Shown: in pieces, positions 28,367-39,837 of the stretch | Numbering within the stretch: position 1 is the first letter of the stretch | Layout: each line of letters opens with the position of its first letter | NCBI RefSeq assembly: GCF_000583655.1 | Contig: NZ_BAKI01000010.1 | Span: 1-64,000, forward strand | Length of the DNA: 64,000 nucleotides | Source: Lentilactobacillus farraginis DSM 18382 = JCM 14108 | GTDB lineage: Bacteria > Bacillota > Bacilli > Lactobacillales > Lactobacillaceae | Reading direction: 5' to 3' | Notes under the pieces: generated by a model | What the model was told of the DNA's origin: nothing | What the model saw: only the letters and a program-made list of their open reading frames with translations | Databases searched by the model: none | Translations under genes and position numbers: made by a program

Positions 28367-29185
28367 TTGAAAGTACGAAGAAGTGACAGACTGATTGACA
28401 TGACTCGATATTTGTTGGAGCGCCCGCATACGCTAGTTCCTTTAACTTTTTTTGCTGAACGTTATGATTCAGCTAAATCATCAATCAGTGAAGATTTAAC
28501 AATTTTAAAACGAACATTTCAGGCACGGGGAACCGGCCTGTTGGAAACAATTCCCGGGGCAGCCGGCGGCACCCGGTTTTTACCTTACATTTTGAAAGAG
28601 GAAGCGCAACAGGTAGTTGGTCAATTAATTGACGAAATGTCTTCAGATACCCGTTATCTGCCTGGCGGTTATGTTTACATGTCCGATTTACTGGGAAATC
28701 CGGCCACTTTACGGCAAATTGGCCGAATCTTTGCGACCCAGTATTTAAATCAGGATGTTAATGCCGTTATGACAATTGCAACAAAGGGGGTCCCGATTGC
28801 CCAAAGCGTCGCCAACTTTTTGAATGTGCCCTTTGTGATTGTTCGTCATGATACCGAAATTACAGAAGGATCGACGGTTAACGTGAATTACGTTTCCGGT
28901 TCGTCGACGCGAATCGAAAAGATGTCGCTGTCAAAACGGAGCCTGAAACCGGATGCCAACGTTTTGATTGTTGATGATTATATGCGTGGCGGTGGGACTG
29001 TCGGCGGGATGATTTCCATGGTTGAGGAATTTGATGCCAACCTGATTGGTGTTGGCGTGGTGGCCGAAAGCACGGCGCCAAGCGGTAGGGCAGTAAAAGA
29101 CTATACATCGTTGATGCGTGTCGATGCGGAAAACAATGCCGTGGTTTCCCAAGCGGGCAACTATTTGGAAAAGATTTTTAATTAG
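28367..29185 (+). CDS. purR: Pur operon regulator PurR
   Basis: PurR controls purine genes. It represses in Bacillus and activates in Lactococcus, with PRPP as the effector. The 272-residue protein has an N-terminal winged helix (RRSDRLIDMTRYLLERPH, FFAERYDSAKSSISEDL). The C-terminal phosphoribosyltransferase-like domain has the PRPP loop VLIVDDYMRGGGTVGG. TTG 28367 fits the AGAGG site better than the GTG at 28358. It is followed by glmU without terminator; spoVG, which lies between them in Bacillus, is absent. Confidence 0.93.
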   Translation: MKVRRSDRLIDMTRYLLERPHTLVPLTFFAERYDSAKSSISEDLTILKRTFQARGTGLLETIPGAAGGTRFLPYILKEEAQQVVGQLIDEMSSDTRYLPGGYVYMSDLLGNPATLRQIGRIFATQYLNQDVNAVMTIATKGVPIAQSVANFLNVPFVIVRHDTEITEGSTVNVNYVSGSSTRIEKMSLSKRSLKPDANVLIVDDYMRGGGTVGGMISMVEEFDANLIGVGVVAESTAPSGRAVKDYTSLMRVDAENNAVVSQAGNYLEKIFN

Positions 29186-29211
29186 ACAAAGTTTACTGAG
29201 GAGAAATTAGA

Positions 29212-30588
29212 ATGGCAACAAAAAACACAATCATATTAGCAGCTGGTAAAGGGACCCGAATGAAGTCCAAACTTTATAAGGTCTTGCACCGACTTTGCGG
29301 CAAAACAATGGTGGATCATGTTTTGACTCAGGTTGAGAAGGCTAATATGACCAACATTGTCACCGTTGTGGGTTACGGTGCCGAAGCAGTTCGGGATAAT
29401 CTTGGTGGTCGCACGCAATACGTTGTTCAGGAAAAGCAGTTGGGAACCGGTCACGCAGTTTTGCAGGCAGAAGGCCTTTTGGGCAATTTGGATGGCGTCA
29501 CCATGGTTGTGAGTGGGGATACACCGCTGCTGACGGCCCAGACGTTTGAAAACCTGTTTACCTATCATGAAAATAAAAAGGCCAAAGCGACAATTTTAAC
29601 TTCTGAAGCGCCGGATCCAACCGGTTATGGCCGGATTGTTCGAAATGATTTGGGAATCGTTGAAAAAATTGTTGAGCAAAAGGATGCAACGACGGAAGAA
29701 CAGGCCATTCACGAGATCAATACCGGCGTTTATGTTTTTGATAACCAGGCGCTTTTTGAAGCCCTTCATAAGATTAATAATAATAACGCGCAGGGTGAAT
29801 ATTATTTAACCGACGTCATTGAGGTCCTAAAATCTCAGGGAGAAACGATTGCGGCTTACCGGATGGACGATTACGACGAGTCGATGGGGGTTAATGACCG
29901 GGTGGCCCTGGCCAGAGCTACCAAAATTATGCAGGCTCGAATTAATCGTCAGCATATGCAGGATGGCATTTCAATGATCGATCCGGAACGGACGTATATT
30001 GATGTGGATGTCAAGATTGGCGCAGACACAGTCATTGAACCAGGCGTCCAGTTGAAAGGGACCACTACGATCGGCAATGACTGCTACATTGGTGCAAATT
30101 CGGAAATTCGAAATTCTACGATTCATGATCATGTGACGGTTACTTCCTCACTGATTCAGGACTCGGAGATGCTGGATTATTCCGATATTGGGCCAAACAG
30201 CCACCTGCGTCCAGGTGCCCACATTGGTAAACACGTTCATTTGGGCAACTTCGTTGAAGTTAAGAAAGCGTCAATTGGTGAGGGAACCAAGGTTGGCCAC
30301 TTAACATATGTTGGTAATGCCAAACTGGGTAAAAATATTAATGTTGGCTGCGGCGTTATCTTTGTGAATTACGACGGTGCCAAAAAGCATGAAACAACCG
30401 TTGGCGACGATGCTTTCATTGGCAGCAATGCTAATCTAATTGCACCGCTTGAAATTGCCGATCATTCATTTATCGCTGCGGGCTCGACGATCAATCGGCC
30501 AATCAATAAATATGATATGGCAATTGCCCGTTCCCGACAGACGAATAAACCTGGATATTATAAAAAATTACCTTATCAAAAGGATTAG
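29212..30588 (+). CDS. glmU: Bifunctional UDP-N-acetylglucosamine pyrophosphorylase/glucosamine-1-phosphate acetyltransferase
   Basis: GlmU makes UDP-GlcNAc, the entry precursor for peptidoglycan. The N-terminal uridylyltransferase domain (to about residue 230) begins [13 protein letters not shown] and has GDTPLLTAQ and EINTGVYVF. The C-terminal acetyltransferase is a left-handed beta helix of hexapeptide repeats, with [20 protein letters not shown] and [20 protein letters not shown]. It has 458 residues, standard length, and a GAGGAG ribosome site. It lies 23 bases from prs-side spacing and 26 from purR, matching Bacillus order. Confidence 0.97.
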   Translation: MATKNTIILAAGKGTRMKSKLYKVLHRLCGKTMVDHVLTQVEKANMTNIVTVVGYGAEAVRDNLGGRTQYVVQEKQLGTGHAVLQAEGLLGNLDGVTMVVSGDTPLLTAQTFENLFTYHENKKAKATILTSEAPDPTGYGRIVRNDLGIVEKIVEQKDATTEEQAIHEINTGVYVFDNQALFEALHKINNNNAQGEYYLTDVIEVLKSQGETIAAYRMDDYDESMGVNDRVALARATKIMQARINRQHMQDGISMIDPERTYIDVDVKIGADTVIEPGVQLKGTTTIGNDCYIGANSEIRNSTIHDHVTVTSSLIQDSEMLDYSDIGPNSHLRPGAHIGKHVHLGNFVEVKKASIGEGTKVGHLTYVGNAKLGKNINVGCGVIFVNYDGAKKHETTVGDDAFIGSNANLIAPLEIADHSFIAAGSTINRPINKYDMAIARSRQTNKPGYYKKLPYQKD

Positions 30589-30650
30589 TACTGATGTTTC
30601 TGCTTAAAACATTGTATAATTAAATCAGAAAAAAATTTATGGAGGATCAT

Positions 30651-31631
30651 ATGGCTCGGCAATATTTTGATTCTAAACTGAAAATCTTTGCGTTGAATTC
30701 CAACCGGCCGTTGGCTGAAAAAATTGCTAAGACCGTTGGGGTACCACTGGGGAAAACATCGGTAGACCGCTTTAGTGATGGCGAAATTCGTATCAATATC
30801 GAAGAGAGTATTCGTGGCGATAATATCTTTATTATCCAATCTACATCTGCACCGGTTAATGATAATTTGATGGAATTATTAATTATGGTGGATGCCTTAA
30901 GACGCGCCAGTGCGGGAACCATTAACCTGGTGATTCCGTATTACGGTTACGCACGTCAAGATCGGAAGGCCCGTTCGCGTGAACCAATTACTGCGAAGTT
31001 AGTCGCAAATATGATTCAAAAAGATGGCGTGGATCGGGTAGTCACACTCGACCTGCATGCTGCTCAAATTCAGGGCTTCTTCGATATTCCGGTTGACCAC
31101 TTAATGGGCGCACCGCTGTTAGCCGACCATTTTATCAATGAGGGCTTTGGCAGTGACGATGTGGTTGTTTCACCTGACCATGGTGGTGTTTCAAGAGCTA
31201 GAGCATTGGCCGAATTCTTGAAGGCCCCAATCGCGATTATTGATAAGCGGCGGCCTAAAGCCAACGTTGCTGAAATTATGAATATTATCGGTGATGTAGC
31301 TGGTAAACGCTGTCTGATGATTGATGATATGATCGATACGGCAGGAACAATTACGTTGGGTGCCCAAGCTTTGATCGACGCAGGCGCCAAAGAAGTTTAT
31401 GCCTGCTGCACGCACCCGGTTTTGTCCGGGCCGGCAATTGAACGAATCAAAAAATCACCAATCAAGCAATTGGTTGTAACCGATACAATTCAGTTACCTG
31501 CAGAAAAGCAAATCGAAAAAATTCAGCAGGTTTCCGTTGGCCCGCTTATCGGTGATGCCATTAAGCGAATTAACGAAAATAAGCCGGTTAGCCCGTTGTT
31601 TAATAATCGATTCCGTGGTGATAATGATTAA
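30651..31631 (+). CDS. prs: Ribose-phosphate pyrophosphokinase
   Basis: Prs makes PRPP from ribose-5-phosphate and ATP, feeding purine, pyrimidine, His and Trp synthesis. The 326-residue protein has the catalytic flexible loop region [32 protein letters not shown], and the PRPP-binding [18 protein letters not shown] 30651 is chosen because the earlier in-frame ATG overlaps the GGAGG site. TATAAT at 30615-30620 may be a -10 of its own promoter. The stop shares a base with the next start codon. Confidence 0.96.
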   Translation: MARQYFDSKLKIFALNSNRPLAEKIAKTVGVPLGKTSVDRFSDGEIRINIEESIRGDNIFIIQSTSAPVNDNLMELLIMVDALRRASAGTINLVIPYYGYARQDRKARSREPITAKLVANMIQKDGVDRVVTLDLHAAQIQGFFDIPVDHLMGAPLLADHFINEGFGSDDVVVSPDHGGVSRARALAEFLKAPIAIIDKRRPKANVAEIMNIIGDVAGKRCLMIDDMIDTAGTITLGAQALIDAGAKEVYACCTHPVLSGPAIERIKKSPIKQLVVTDTIQLPAEKQIEKIQQVSVGPLIGDAIKRINENKPVSPLFNNRFRGDND

Positions 31632-32002
31632 TGCGTGATTTGATAAAACAGAGACCCGCCTTAACCGGGATTGTCCTGGTTGCGATTGTTAACTTGATAA
31701 TGATCGTTTTGGGGCTGCCGTTGATGGGAATTGGCAACTTGGATTTTTTAGTTGGGTTATTTTTGCTGGTGCTGGCCTCTATTTTTATTGTTGGCTCGGG
31801 TCATTTGTTTACCGGCTGGCGCTTTTCCTTTAAAAAGAAAAGTGATTTGGAAGCGGAAAATGCGCCCAAACATCCTGCAGCCAAAGACGTTGCTTCAATT
31901 AAGAACCAGCCGATTAAGGTGAATAAGTATGCCCGATTTTGTTTGAGAGTGGGCGGTTTTATGCTGGTGCTGGGAATTGTACTTACCAGTATCGCACCTT
32001 AG
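31631..32002 (+). CDS. Small membrane protein, DUF3899-like
   Basis: A 123-residue protein of unknown function. Three hydrophobic segments are visible: about residues 13-33 (LTGIVLVAIVNLIMIVLGL), 37-61 and 103-121. A Lys-rich cytoplasmic stretch (FSFKKKSDLEAENAPKHPA) separates the second and third. The layout resembles DUF3899. Its start overlaps the prs stop (TAATG), so it is translated from the prs message. Confidence 0.75.
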   Translation: MRDLIKQRPALTGIVLVAIVNLIMIVLGLPLMGIGNLDFLVGLFLLVLASIFIVGSGHLFTGWRFSFKKKSDLEAENAPKHPAAKDVASIKNQPIKVNKYARFCLRVGGFMLVLGIVLTSIAP

Positions 32003-32020
32003 TTAAAAGTACAATTTTAT

Positions 32021-32092
32021 AAAAAAGAGTCGAAACAGATTTTAGGGGTGATACTGAGATGCCCCCAAAAATCTGTCTTCGACTCTTTTTAA
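32021..32092. terminator. Long bidirectional terminator
   Basis: AAAAAAGAGTCGAAACAGATTTTAGGGG pairs over more than 20 bp with CCCCCAAAAATCTGTCTTCGACTCTTTTT with small mismatches, with T-runs on both strands. It separates the plus prs transcript from the minus HAD phosphatase gene. Confidence 0.9.
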
Positions 32093-32112
32093 ATGGCGTT
32101 ATTGATAACCGA

Positions 32113-32918
32113 TTATAGTGCCCATTTGTTAATTGCATAAGCAACGCCGTCTTCTGAATTTGGCTTGGTAATCACGGTCGCCGCGGCTTTTACTTCATCA
32201 ATTGCGTTGCCCATTGCGACTCCCGTACCGGCATATTCAATCATTGTTAAATCATTGCCCTGATCACCGATTGCCATAATATTTTCGGCAGTTAAGCCAA
32301 ATCTTTGGAAAGTGCTTGTAACGCATTTCCTTTGCTGGCTTTTTGATTCATAATCTCAATGAAAAACGGTTCGCTTTGGACCACGTACATTTTATCCCGT
32401 AAGCTTTGCGGTAGATTAGTATTGGCCTTGGTAATTAGTTTGGGAAAATCAACAAACATTGCCTTTGAAATTACCAGGTCGGGTTTGATTTCCTCCGGTG
32501 TGCGATATTTGATCGGTAAGCGAACCAGATAACTTTCACCAACACTGTATGGACTTAGGTCACGGTTAAAAGCGTAGATCGCGTCCATTGTTTCAAATTG
32601 ATAATGAACACCCAATTTTCTGGCTAACATTTCAGTTTCGAGAAATTCATCGTGGGTTAAAGTCTGATGCGTGATAACCTGGCCATCCAAGCTTTGGGAC
32701 ATTGCCCCGTTAAATGTAATGGCATATTCATCAGCACCGGTAATCTTTAACGCGTCCAAGTACGGTTTGACACCGCTTAGCGGCCGGCCGGTACAGAGAA
32801 CGACCTTAATGCCTTTTTGGCGGGCAGCGCCAACTGCTTCAATTGTGGCTGGTGCCAAGTGATTTTTTTCGTTTAATAGTGTACCGTCAATGTCAATAGC
32901 AATTAATTTGATAGTCAT
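32113..32918 (-). CDS. Cof-type HAD-superfamily hydrolase, frameshifted
   Basis: A cytoplasmic phosphatase, probably acting on sugar phosphates or flavin mononucleotide like others of the Cof/YidA group. Motif I is AIDIDGTLLNEKN, motif II VVLCTGRPLSG, and the cap domain follows. Motif IV, AIGDQGNDLTMIEYAG, lies only in the shifted frame. The break is at 32299-32301 (minus-strand T-run in GATTTGGC). Adding one T gives SKDFGLTAENIMAIGDQ and a stop at 32113, for about 268 residues. As read, the protein would end before motif IV and be inactive. The start has GAAGGAG 8 bases upstream. Confidence 0.88.
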
Positions 32919-32938
32919 AAACTGTGCTCCTTCAAACA

Positions 32939-34273
32939 TTAATTTGTTAATTTTCCGTTATGAATATGGCTTTTAAATTCCTCGTATTCCGGTTCAAACA
33001 GATCGACATTTTTTTCGGGTCGGAGAACTTCACGAGGAAAGAAGAACCGGTTGTCACCCGTCTGCCGATCGGAAATGGCGGTGACCAGTGGGCTGACAGA
33101 CGATAGATCAACCAAGCTGCCGTCTTCCTGCATTAATTCAATTTGTTTTTTACCCGGTCGATAAGCATCGTAGGGCAGATCAAAGCTGTTATCCGTTGCC
33201 GTATAATAATCCGGATTAAATCCCGACTGTTCAATAATTTTTCGTAGACGGGGCAATAAAGCCGCCGTTTCTTTATCGAACTTAACGGATTTCAGTGGCT
33301 TTCGATCAATGAATCGGGTGGCCAAGTTACTGAGAATATCGTCCGGGTAACGTTTCCAATGAATAAAGTAGGTATTCAAAACGCCATCATCCAGTTGCAG
33401 ATAATCGTCCAAATCGAAATCGCCGCGCAGAAACGGTAACAGTAGATAAGGCGTCGAAGGTTCGTTTTGAGAGTTGGCGCTAAATAAAACTCGGGCCCGT
33501 CTAAGTAACCGGTTTAAAACGACTTCCATTGCCCGGGAAACCGGATGAAAGTAAACTTGTTGATACATTTGAAAGCGGCTGACGATGTAATCTTCAACGG
33601 CATGCATCCCACTCATCTCAAAGCAAATCCCATCTCGATAAGGCCGCATAACCTCCAAGATTCGGGCCAAATCAAACGTCCCGTATTTGACCCCGGTATT
33701 ATAGGCATCGCGCAACAGGTAATCCATTCGATCGGCATCAAGTTGACTGGAAATCATTTCAACCACTTGCTTATTGGGGTAGGTTTTGTTGATAACGCTG
33801 GCGACCTGTTGCGGAAAATCTGGACTGACCCGTTGCAGTACGTGATTGATTTCAGTTGAATCAGATGTAATGATTTCCTGGGTGATTTGTTCGTGATTGG
33901 TACCGAAGATGTGTTCAAATGTATGGGAGTAGGCACCGTGCCCGATATCATGCAGTAAAGCGGCACAGAGAACAACCAGGTCTTGGGAGCAATCCCACAG
34001 GCCATCTCCCGGATGAGTAGACGGAAAGTTTTTCTCAAAGGATTCGGTAATTCGTCGGGCAATTTCGTAAACACCTAAAGAATGGGCAAATCTGGAGTGT
34101 TCAGCGCCGTGGAAAATCAGTGACGTGGTGCCCAGCTGATGAACGCGTCTCAACCGCTGAAATTCAGTTGTGTTGATAAGATCCAAAATAACCTGATATT
34201 TAACATAAACATAATTATGAACGGGGTCGCGAAAGACTTTTTCCCGTTTTAACTGTTGACGTGCGTAATCCAA
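32939..34273 (-). CDS. HD-domain phosphohydrolase (YwfO-like)
   Basis: A metal-dependent HD hydrolase of the dGTPase-like group; the Enterococcus homologue is a dNTP triphosphohydrolase. The 444-residue protein begins KVFRDPVHNYVYV and has the first metal His in HGAEHSRFAHSLGVYE. The HD signature is LCAALLHDIGHGAYSHTFEH, and SSQLDADRMDYLLRDAYNTG follows. TTG start with GGAGG 8 bases upstream. It sits between lipL and the HAD phosphatase on the minus strand; ywfO and lipL (ywfL) are also neighbours in Bacillus. Confidence 0.9.
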   Translation of the reverse strand: MDYARQQLKREKVFRDPVHNYVYVKYQVILDLINTTEFQRLRRVHQLGTTSLIFHGAEHSRFAHSLGVYEIARRITESFEKNFPSTHPGDGLWDCSQDLVVLCAALLHDIGHGAYSHTFEHIFGTNHEQITQEIITSDSTEINHVLQRVSPDFPQQVASVINKTYPNKQVVEMISSQLDADRMDYLLRDAYNTGVKYGTFDLARILEVMRPYRDGICFEMSGMHAVEDYIVSRFQMYQQVYFHPVSRAMEVVLNRLLRRARVLFSANSQNEPSTPYLLLPFLRGDFDLDDYLQLDDGVLNTYFIHWKRYPDDILSNLATRFIDRKPLKSVKFDKETAALLPRLRKIIEQSGFNPDYYTATDNSFDLPYDAYRPGKKQIELMQEDGSLVDLSSVSPLVTAISDRQTGDNRFFFPREVLRPEKNVDLFEPEYEEFKSHIHNGKLTN

Positions 34274-34294
34274 AAATAAACCTCCATGGAAAAA

Positions 34295-35121
34295 CTAGAT
34301 AATTGGTAATTGTTGATTTCTCAACTGAATTTTTCTTAATTGCTTTTTTTGTAAATCAAGATAGGTTTCGGAACGAAGAAGCTGATGGGATCCGTCAAGA
34401 TCCAGCGACATACCGCGGTGGCTGACAGCCGTTAAAAATGCGCGCTCAACCGTTGACAGGTCAAGAGCGGCAAAGCCCAGGTCGCTGACAGTTGTCATAA
34501 CCGATTTATCAACTTGTGGAAACGACCACTGATTTTGAGAGTAGGCCGCACCGGCGTGATAAAATTCCGAAACAATTTCACTTCGTTCGTCCTGATTACC
34601 CGTAACGCTTAAATAAAGCATCAGGCAACCGCTCCTTTGCTCCGCCGTTGGGCAATCCCGGCAATCTTTTGGCCATTGACACTGAGATCATATTTACCGG
34701 GACAATAAGAATTGATTACTTCATAAGTATCAAGGTTAAAGGTCGGAAAGGTTGACCGCATGAGGCCGGCAATAATTTCGTACGCAGCATCCACGGTAAG
34801 TTTTTGCTGGTGATCGGGGACAAACAGTGAAATGTTTAAAACGCCCGGATCACTGATGACAGCAAGCCCGCCGGAATTTCTCAGGAAATAATCGTAATTT
34901 TGCCGAACCAGATATTGTAACCCGGCGGTTAATTTTGGCAGATGACGATCATTGATACCCAAAATCAGGGTTGGCTGACTGGTTGTCCAAAAATGAATAA
35001 ACGGCCGTTGGAATTGGTCACAATCTGCCAGTAAAGCGTTCGTATCCGCAAACGCTATTAATTTATCAGCTGCGGTATAGGTTTTTCTTATAACGGTAAT
35101 CGGTATATCGGTAAACCCCAT
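34295..35121 (-). CDS. lipL: Octanoyl-[GcvH]:protein N-octanoyltransferase LipL, frameshifted
   Basis: LipL transfers octanoyl/lipoyl groups from GcvH to E2 subunits of 2-oxoacid dehydrogenases. The N-terminal part has RNSGGLAVISDPGVLNISLF. The catalytic Cys region is SYCPGKYDLSVNGQKIAGIA, matching LipL rather than LplA. The frame breaks at 34621-34626. Adding one base (GCC-GTG-ATG) joins KGAVA to VMLYLSVTG and gives about 275 residues, the family size. ATG 35121 has GGAGGGAG upstream. It is adjacent to the HD hydrolase, as in Bacillus. Confidence 0.87.
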
Positions 35122-35200
35122 TTTCTCCCTCCATTCTACAAAGGAACAACTCTTCTAATTATAACAGAAGACACGCTTTTTTTCGCTTTAGCCCAGAACT

Positions 35201-35209
35201 TGATATAAT
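35201..35209 (+). promoter_or_regulatory. Extended -10 promoter for the DUF1934-rpoE unit
   Basis: TGATATAAT is a perfect extended -10, about 85 bases before the DUF1934 start. No good -35 is visible. Confidence 0.65.
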
Positions 35210-35293
35210 AGAATCAAGCTAAAGAAATGCATCAACCAGCCGATGGCTATATAATGGTTTGGTTGGATCAAACAGAACTAAAGAAGGTGTATT

Positions 35294-35728
35294 ATGGATA
35301 ATTTGGCAACGGGCGTTCCAGTTCAAATTCACCTCGAGACAAATATTCTCCAAAACGGTGAAACTTCAAACTTTGTTTTTGACGCAACTGGCCAATTAGT
35401 TCGTGTCGGAACATCGATTTATATTCGCTATCAGGAAGAAACCGATAATGGTCGGGTTCCGGTAACCATTAAACTGATGGCCAATGGGGACGTCAAATTA
35501 ACCCGTTCAGCGGAAAATCGATTACAGCTGATCTTTTCTGCCGGTAAGCGGGTAGCAGCACGGTATCGGACACCGTATGGGCAGTTGGAAGTTCAGACAG
35601 TGACGTCTTCACTCGACATGGAAATTCTTAATCAACCTTTACGGGGCAACGTTGGAATTGACTATCTACTGTATGCCGGCAGTGATTTATTAGGAAAGTA
35701 CAATATTAGATTGCAATTTACAATTTAA
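35294..35728 (+). CDS. DUF1934 (YwiB-like) beta-barrel protein
   Basis: Function unknown. The 144-residue protein is predicted all-beta, with repeated strands such as VPVQIHLETNIL, TIKLMANGDVKLTR and GNVGIDYLLYAGSDLLGKYN, matching the lipocalin-like YwiB/DUF1934 family. It precedes rpoE by 44 bases with no terminator and probably shares its transcript. Confidence 0.8.
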   Translation: MDNLATGVPVQIHLETNILQNGETSNFVFDATGQLVRVGTSIYIRYQEETDNGRVPVTIKLMANGDVKLTRSAENRLQLIFSAGKRVAARYRTPYGQLEVQTVTSSLDMEILNQPLRGNVGIDYLLYAGSDLLGKYNIRLQFTI

Positions 35729-35772
35729 TCGGGTATAGTAGTTTTTAGACTGTTGAAAGGACGTGTACCAGT

Positions 35773-36378
35773 TTGGAATTAGAAGTCTTTAAAGGCCAAA
35801 ACAAAAGTGAACTATCAATGATTGAAGTTGCCCACGCAATTTTAGCAAAACGAGGCGATACCATGCCATTTGCTGATCTTGCGAATGCGGTACAAGCTTA
35901 TTTAGGTGATAGTAACAAAGAAATTCGAGATCGCTTGTCGCAATTCTACACTGATTTAAACGTTGACGGTAGCTTTATTTCACTTGGTGATAATCTTTGG
36001 GGCTTACGAACATGGTACCCATACGAGTCAATTGACGAAGCAACCGTTCACGCCGAAGAAGAGGATGAGGATCGGCCAAAGCGCAAAAAGCGTAAGAAGG
36101 TTAATGCTTTCTTGGCCGATGCGTCGGACGATGACGATGTCATTGATTACGATGATGATGATCCTGAAGATGATGACGATTTTGATGAAGATACGGACGA
36201 TGACGATGCAGACGATGCCGTCGTAACCGATGATCTTGGTAAATACAATAAGGATCTTCAAGATATTGAAGATGATAGTGATGATCCGGATGATTCGGAT
36301 CTGCCGGACGGGATTGAAGGCCAGTTGAATGAACTTGGCGATGATGACGACGATGATTTCGATTCAGAGAAAAAATAA
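35773..36378 (+). CDS. rpoE: RNA polymerase delta subunit
   Basis: Delta is a Firmicutes-specific RNA polymerase subunit that raises specificity and recycling of the enzyme. The N-terminal HARE-HTH fold ([20 protein letters not shown] to [12 protein letters not shown]) is followed by a short Lys/Arg patch (RPKRKKRKK) and a long Asp/Glu tail of about 95 residues. The tail is disordered and mimics nucleic acid. It has 201 residues and a TTG start. rpoE precedes pyrG as in Bacillus, and the pyrG leader follows directly. With HelD also present, two recycling factors for RNA polymerase are encoded in this window. Confidence 0.96.
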   Translation: MELEVFKGQNKSELSMIEVAHAILAKRGDTMPFADLANAVQAYLGDSNKEIRDRLSQFYTDLNVDGSFISLGDNLWGLRTWYPYESIDEATVHAEEEDEDRPKRKKRKKVNAFLADASDDDDVIDYDDDDPEDDDDFDEDTDDDDADDAVVTDDLGKYNKDLQDIEDDSDDPDDSDLPDGIEGQLNELGDDDDDDFDSEKK

Positions 36379-36398
36379 CTGGCGGTTGAGAATTATTC

Positions 36399-36520
36399 TT
36401 GACTAATAGCGTTAATGTATGTATCATGTTTTTTGGGCTCCTTGAGGTTTCAATGAATTTCGAGGACATCTGAACGATGATAAACAGTTCCCTATTCATA
36501 CCGGAATAGGGAATTTTTTC
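36399..36520 (+). promoter_or_regulatory. pyrG promoter and CTP-sensing attenuator
   Basis: Promoter TTGACT (36399-36404), 17-base spacer and TATCAT (36422-36427) place the start at 36435, the first base of GGGCTCC. A terminator follows: TTCCCTATTC (36488-36497) with GAATAGGGAA (36504-36513) and a T-run, ahead of pyrG. In B. subtilis the pyrG transcript begins GGGCU. When CTP is low the polymerase stutters, adding extra G residues that pair with the C/U-rich 5' arm of the terminator, so pyrG is read. All needed parts are seen here, including a CCC in the 5' arm. Confidence 0.88.
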
Positions 36521-36539
36521 TTTTTCATTCCCCGGCTAA

Positions 36540-38183
<1,644 letters not shown>

Positions 38184-38205
38184 TTTCCAGTAGCAATGCG
38201 GTTGA

Positions 38206-38250
38206 TAGTCGGCTGACAAGGGGATGTCCTGTTGTTTAGCCGGCTTTTTT
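38206..38250 (+). terminator. Intrinsic terminator after pyrG
   Basis: AGTCGGCTGACAA pairs with TTGTTTAGCCGGCT (one mismatch or wobble) and ends in six T residues. Confidence 0.85.
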
Positions 38251-38449
38251 GGTTGGCGTGCCATTTAAGTTTTAAATTTATATTTGAAACATGGTAAACT
38301 ATTCCTAACGACTATTTGAATGTTCGGCAATTGCTTGAAATGTTACAAATTGGATAATTCAATTGAAAGTGTTGTGTTTTATCCTCAGATTCTATAAGAT
38401 ATTTCATGACATGAAAAATGTCCGAATGGAAAAAGTGAGGAAAGTTTCG

Positions 38450-39702
38450 ATGAGCAAATTAATAGTAAATGGCGGGAATCGTCTGTCCGGAGAAGTATCA
38501 GTTGGTGGCGCGAAAAACAGTACGGTTGCGTTAATTCCGGCAGCAATTTTGGCAGATACGCCGGTTAGGTTTGATTCGGTTCCCGATATTTTAGATGTTC
38601 ACAATTTAATGTTAATTTTAAAATCTATGAATGTGACGTCGACCTTTAAAGGTGACGTATTAACAATTGATCCAACTAATATTGTCGAAGCGCCGTTACC
38701 AAGTAAGGCAATTAAGAGTTTACGAGCGTCGTATTATTTTATGGGGGCGTTACTTGGCAGATTTCAACGGGCCGTCGTCAGCTTTCCCGGTGGTGACAAT
38801 ATCGGTCCCCGACCGATTGATCAGCATATTAAAGCTTTTAAAGCGTTGGGAGCCGAGGTCAGCGAAACCGATGGCACGGTCACCATTAAGACGGGGCCTG
38901 AAGGCTTCATGGCGCCCAGATTTTCTTGGATATTGTTTCGGTTGGTGCGACCATTAACACGATCCTGGCATCGGTTAAAGCGCCTGGGACAACCATTATT
39001 GGTAACGCGGCCAAGGAACCTGAAATTATTGACATTGCTACCTTTTTGAATAACATGGGGGCAAATATTCGCGGTGCCGGAACAGATGTTATCAGAATTG
39101 AAGGTGTGCCAACCCTTCAAGCCCGAAATACCCATACCATTATTCCAGATCGAATTGAAGCAGGCACCTACCTATCTTTGGCTGCCGCGGTTGGCAACGG
39201 GGTGCTGGTTACCAACGTGATTCCTGAGCATTTGGAATCGTTTGTGGCCAAACTGGAAGAAATGGGCTGTGACTTGACGGTGTATGAAGACAGCATCTAC
39301 GTTGGCCCATCAAGTCAGTTAAAGCCCATTCAAATCAAGGTTATGCCGTATCCCGGTTTTGCAACCGATTTGCAGCAGCCGATTACACCACTGTTATTTA
39401 AAGCCCAAGGACAAAGCATTATTATTGATACGATTTATCCGCAACGGGTGAAACACATTTCACAACTCAATAAGCTGGGCGGTAATGTCAAATCAAAAGA
39501 TACCGAAGAAGGCATTATCGTTGTAGATAGTTCACCACACCTTAAAGGCGCTAAAGTTGACGCCGGTGAGATTCGAGCGGGAGCCGCCCTTTTAATTGCC
39601 GGGTTAATGGCAAAGGGGACGACGGAAATTTTCCACGCTGAAAATATTTTAAGGGGCTATGGCAGTCTGGTTGATAAGCTGAGCGGCTTGGCGCAGATGT
39701 AA
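38450..39702 (+). CDS. murA: UDP-N-acetylglucosamine 1-carboxyvinyltransferase (MurA), Asp in place of active-site Cys, frameshifted
   Basis: MurA transfers enolpyruvate from PEP to UDP-GlcNAc, the first committed step of peptidoglycan synthesis. It begins [20 protein letters not shown] and has [14 protein letters not shown], the Arg region [12 protein letters not shown], and the C-terminal [18 protein letters not shown]. The loop that normally reads GGCxIGxRP is here GGDNIGPRP. Residue 116 (codon GAC, 38795-38797) replaces the Cys alkylated by fosfomycin. Asp there is known to keep activity and give resistance. The frame breaks near 38905-38908; one added base restores [20 protein letters not shown], for about 417 residues. 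It lies downstream of pyrG with its own likely extended -10 (TGGTAAACT, ending 38300). Confidence 0.92.
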
Positions 39703-39741
39703 AATTAAAAATAGGTGACGAAGAAAGAGTTTAAAAGATTA

Positions 39742-39776
39742 TTGATTGGACTTGTTAATTGTGTTAAACTAACAAG
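39742..39776 (+). promoter_or_regulatory. rpmE2 promoter with overlapping inverted repeat
   Basis: TTGATT (39742-39747), 17-base spacer and TAAACT (39765-39770, with an extended TG) form a clear promoter. A perfect 7-bp inverted repeat, CTTGTTA (39751-39757) and TAACAAG (39770-39776), straddles the spacer and -10, a position suited to an operator. A leader hairpin CTGGGCC/GGCTCAG lies at about 39797-39818. Confidence 0.6.
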
Positions 39777-39837
39777 GTTGACTAATCGATAATCTCTGGG
39801 CCATCATATTGGCTCAGGGCAAAGGAGCGATATAATT

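Noticed and set aside
34295-34621. Independent small protein next to a truncated lipoyl transferase
   Set aside because: It is the C-terminal part of LipL; the join restores the conserved KGAVAV-LYLSV stretch.
36028-36499. Two antisense open frames opposite rpoE (Ile/Val-rich and His-rich)
   Set aside because: They are complements of the Asp/Glu repeat tail of the delta subunit; no ribosome sites and composition is an artefact of GAT/GAC codons.
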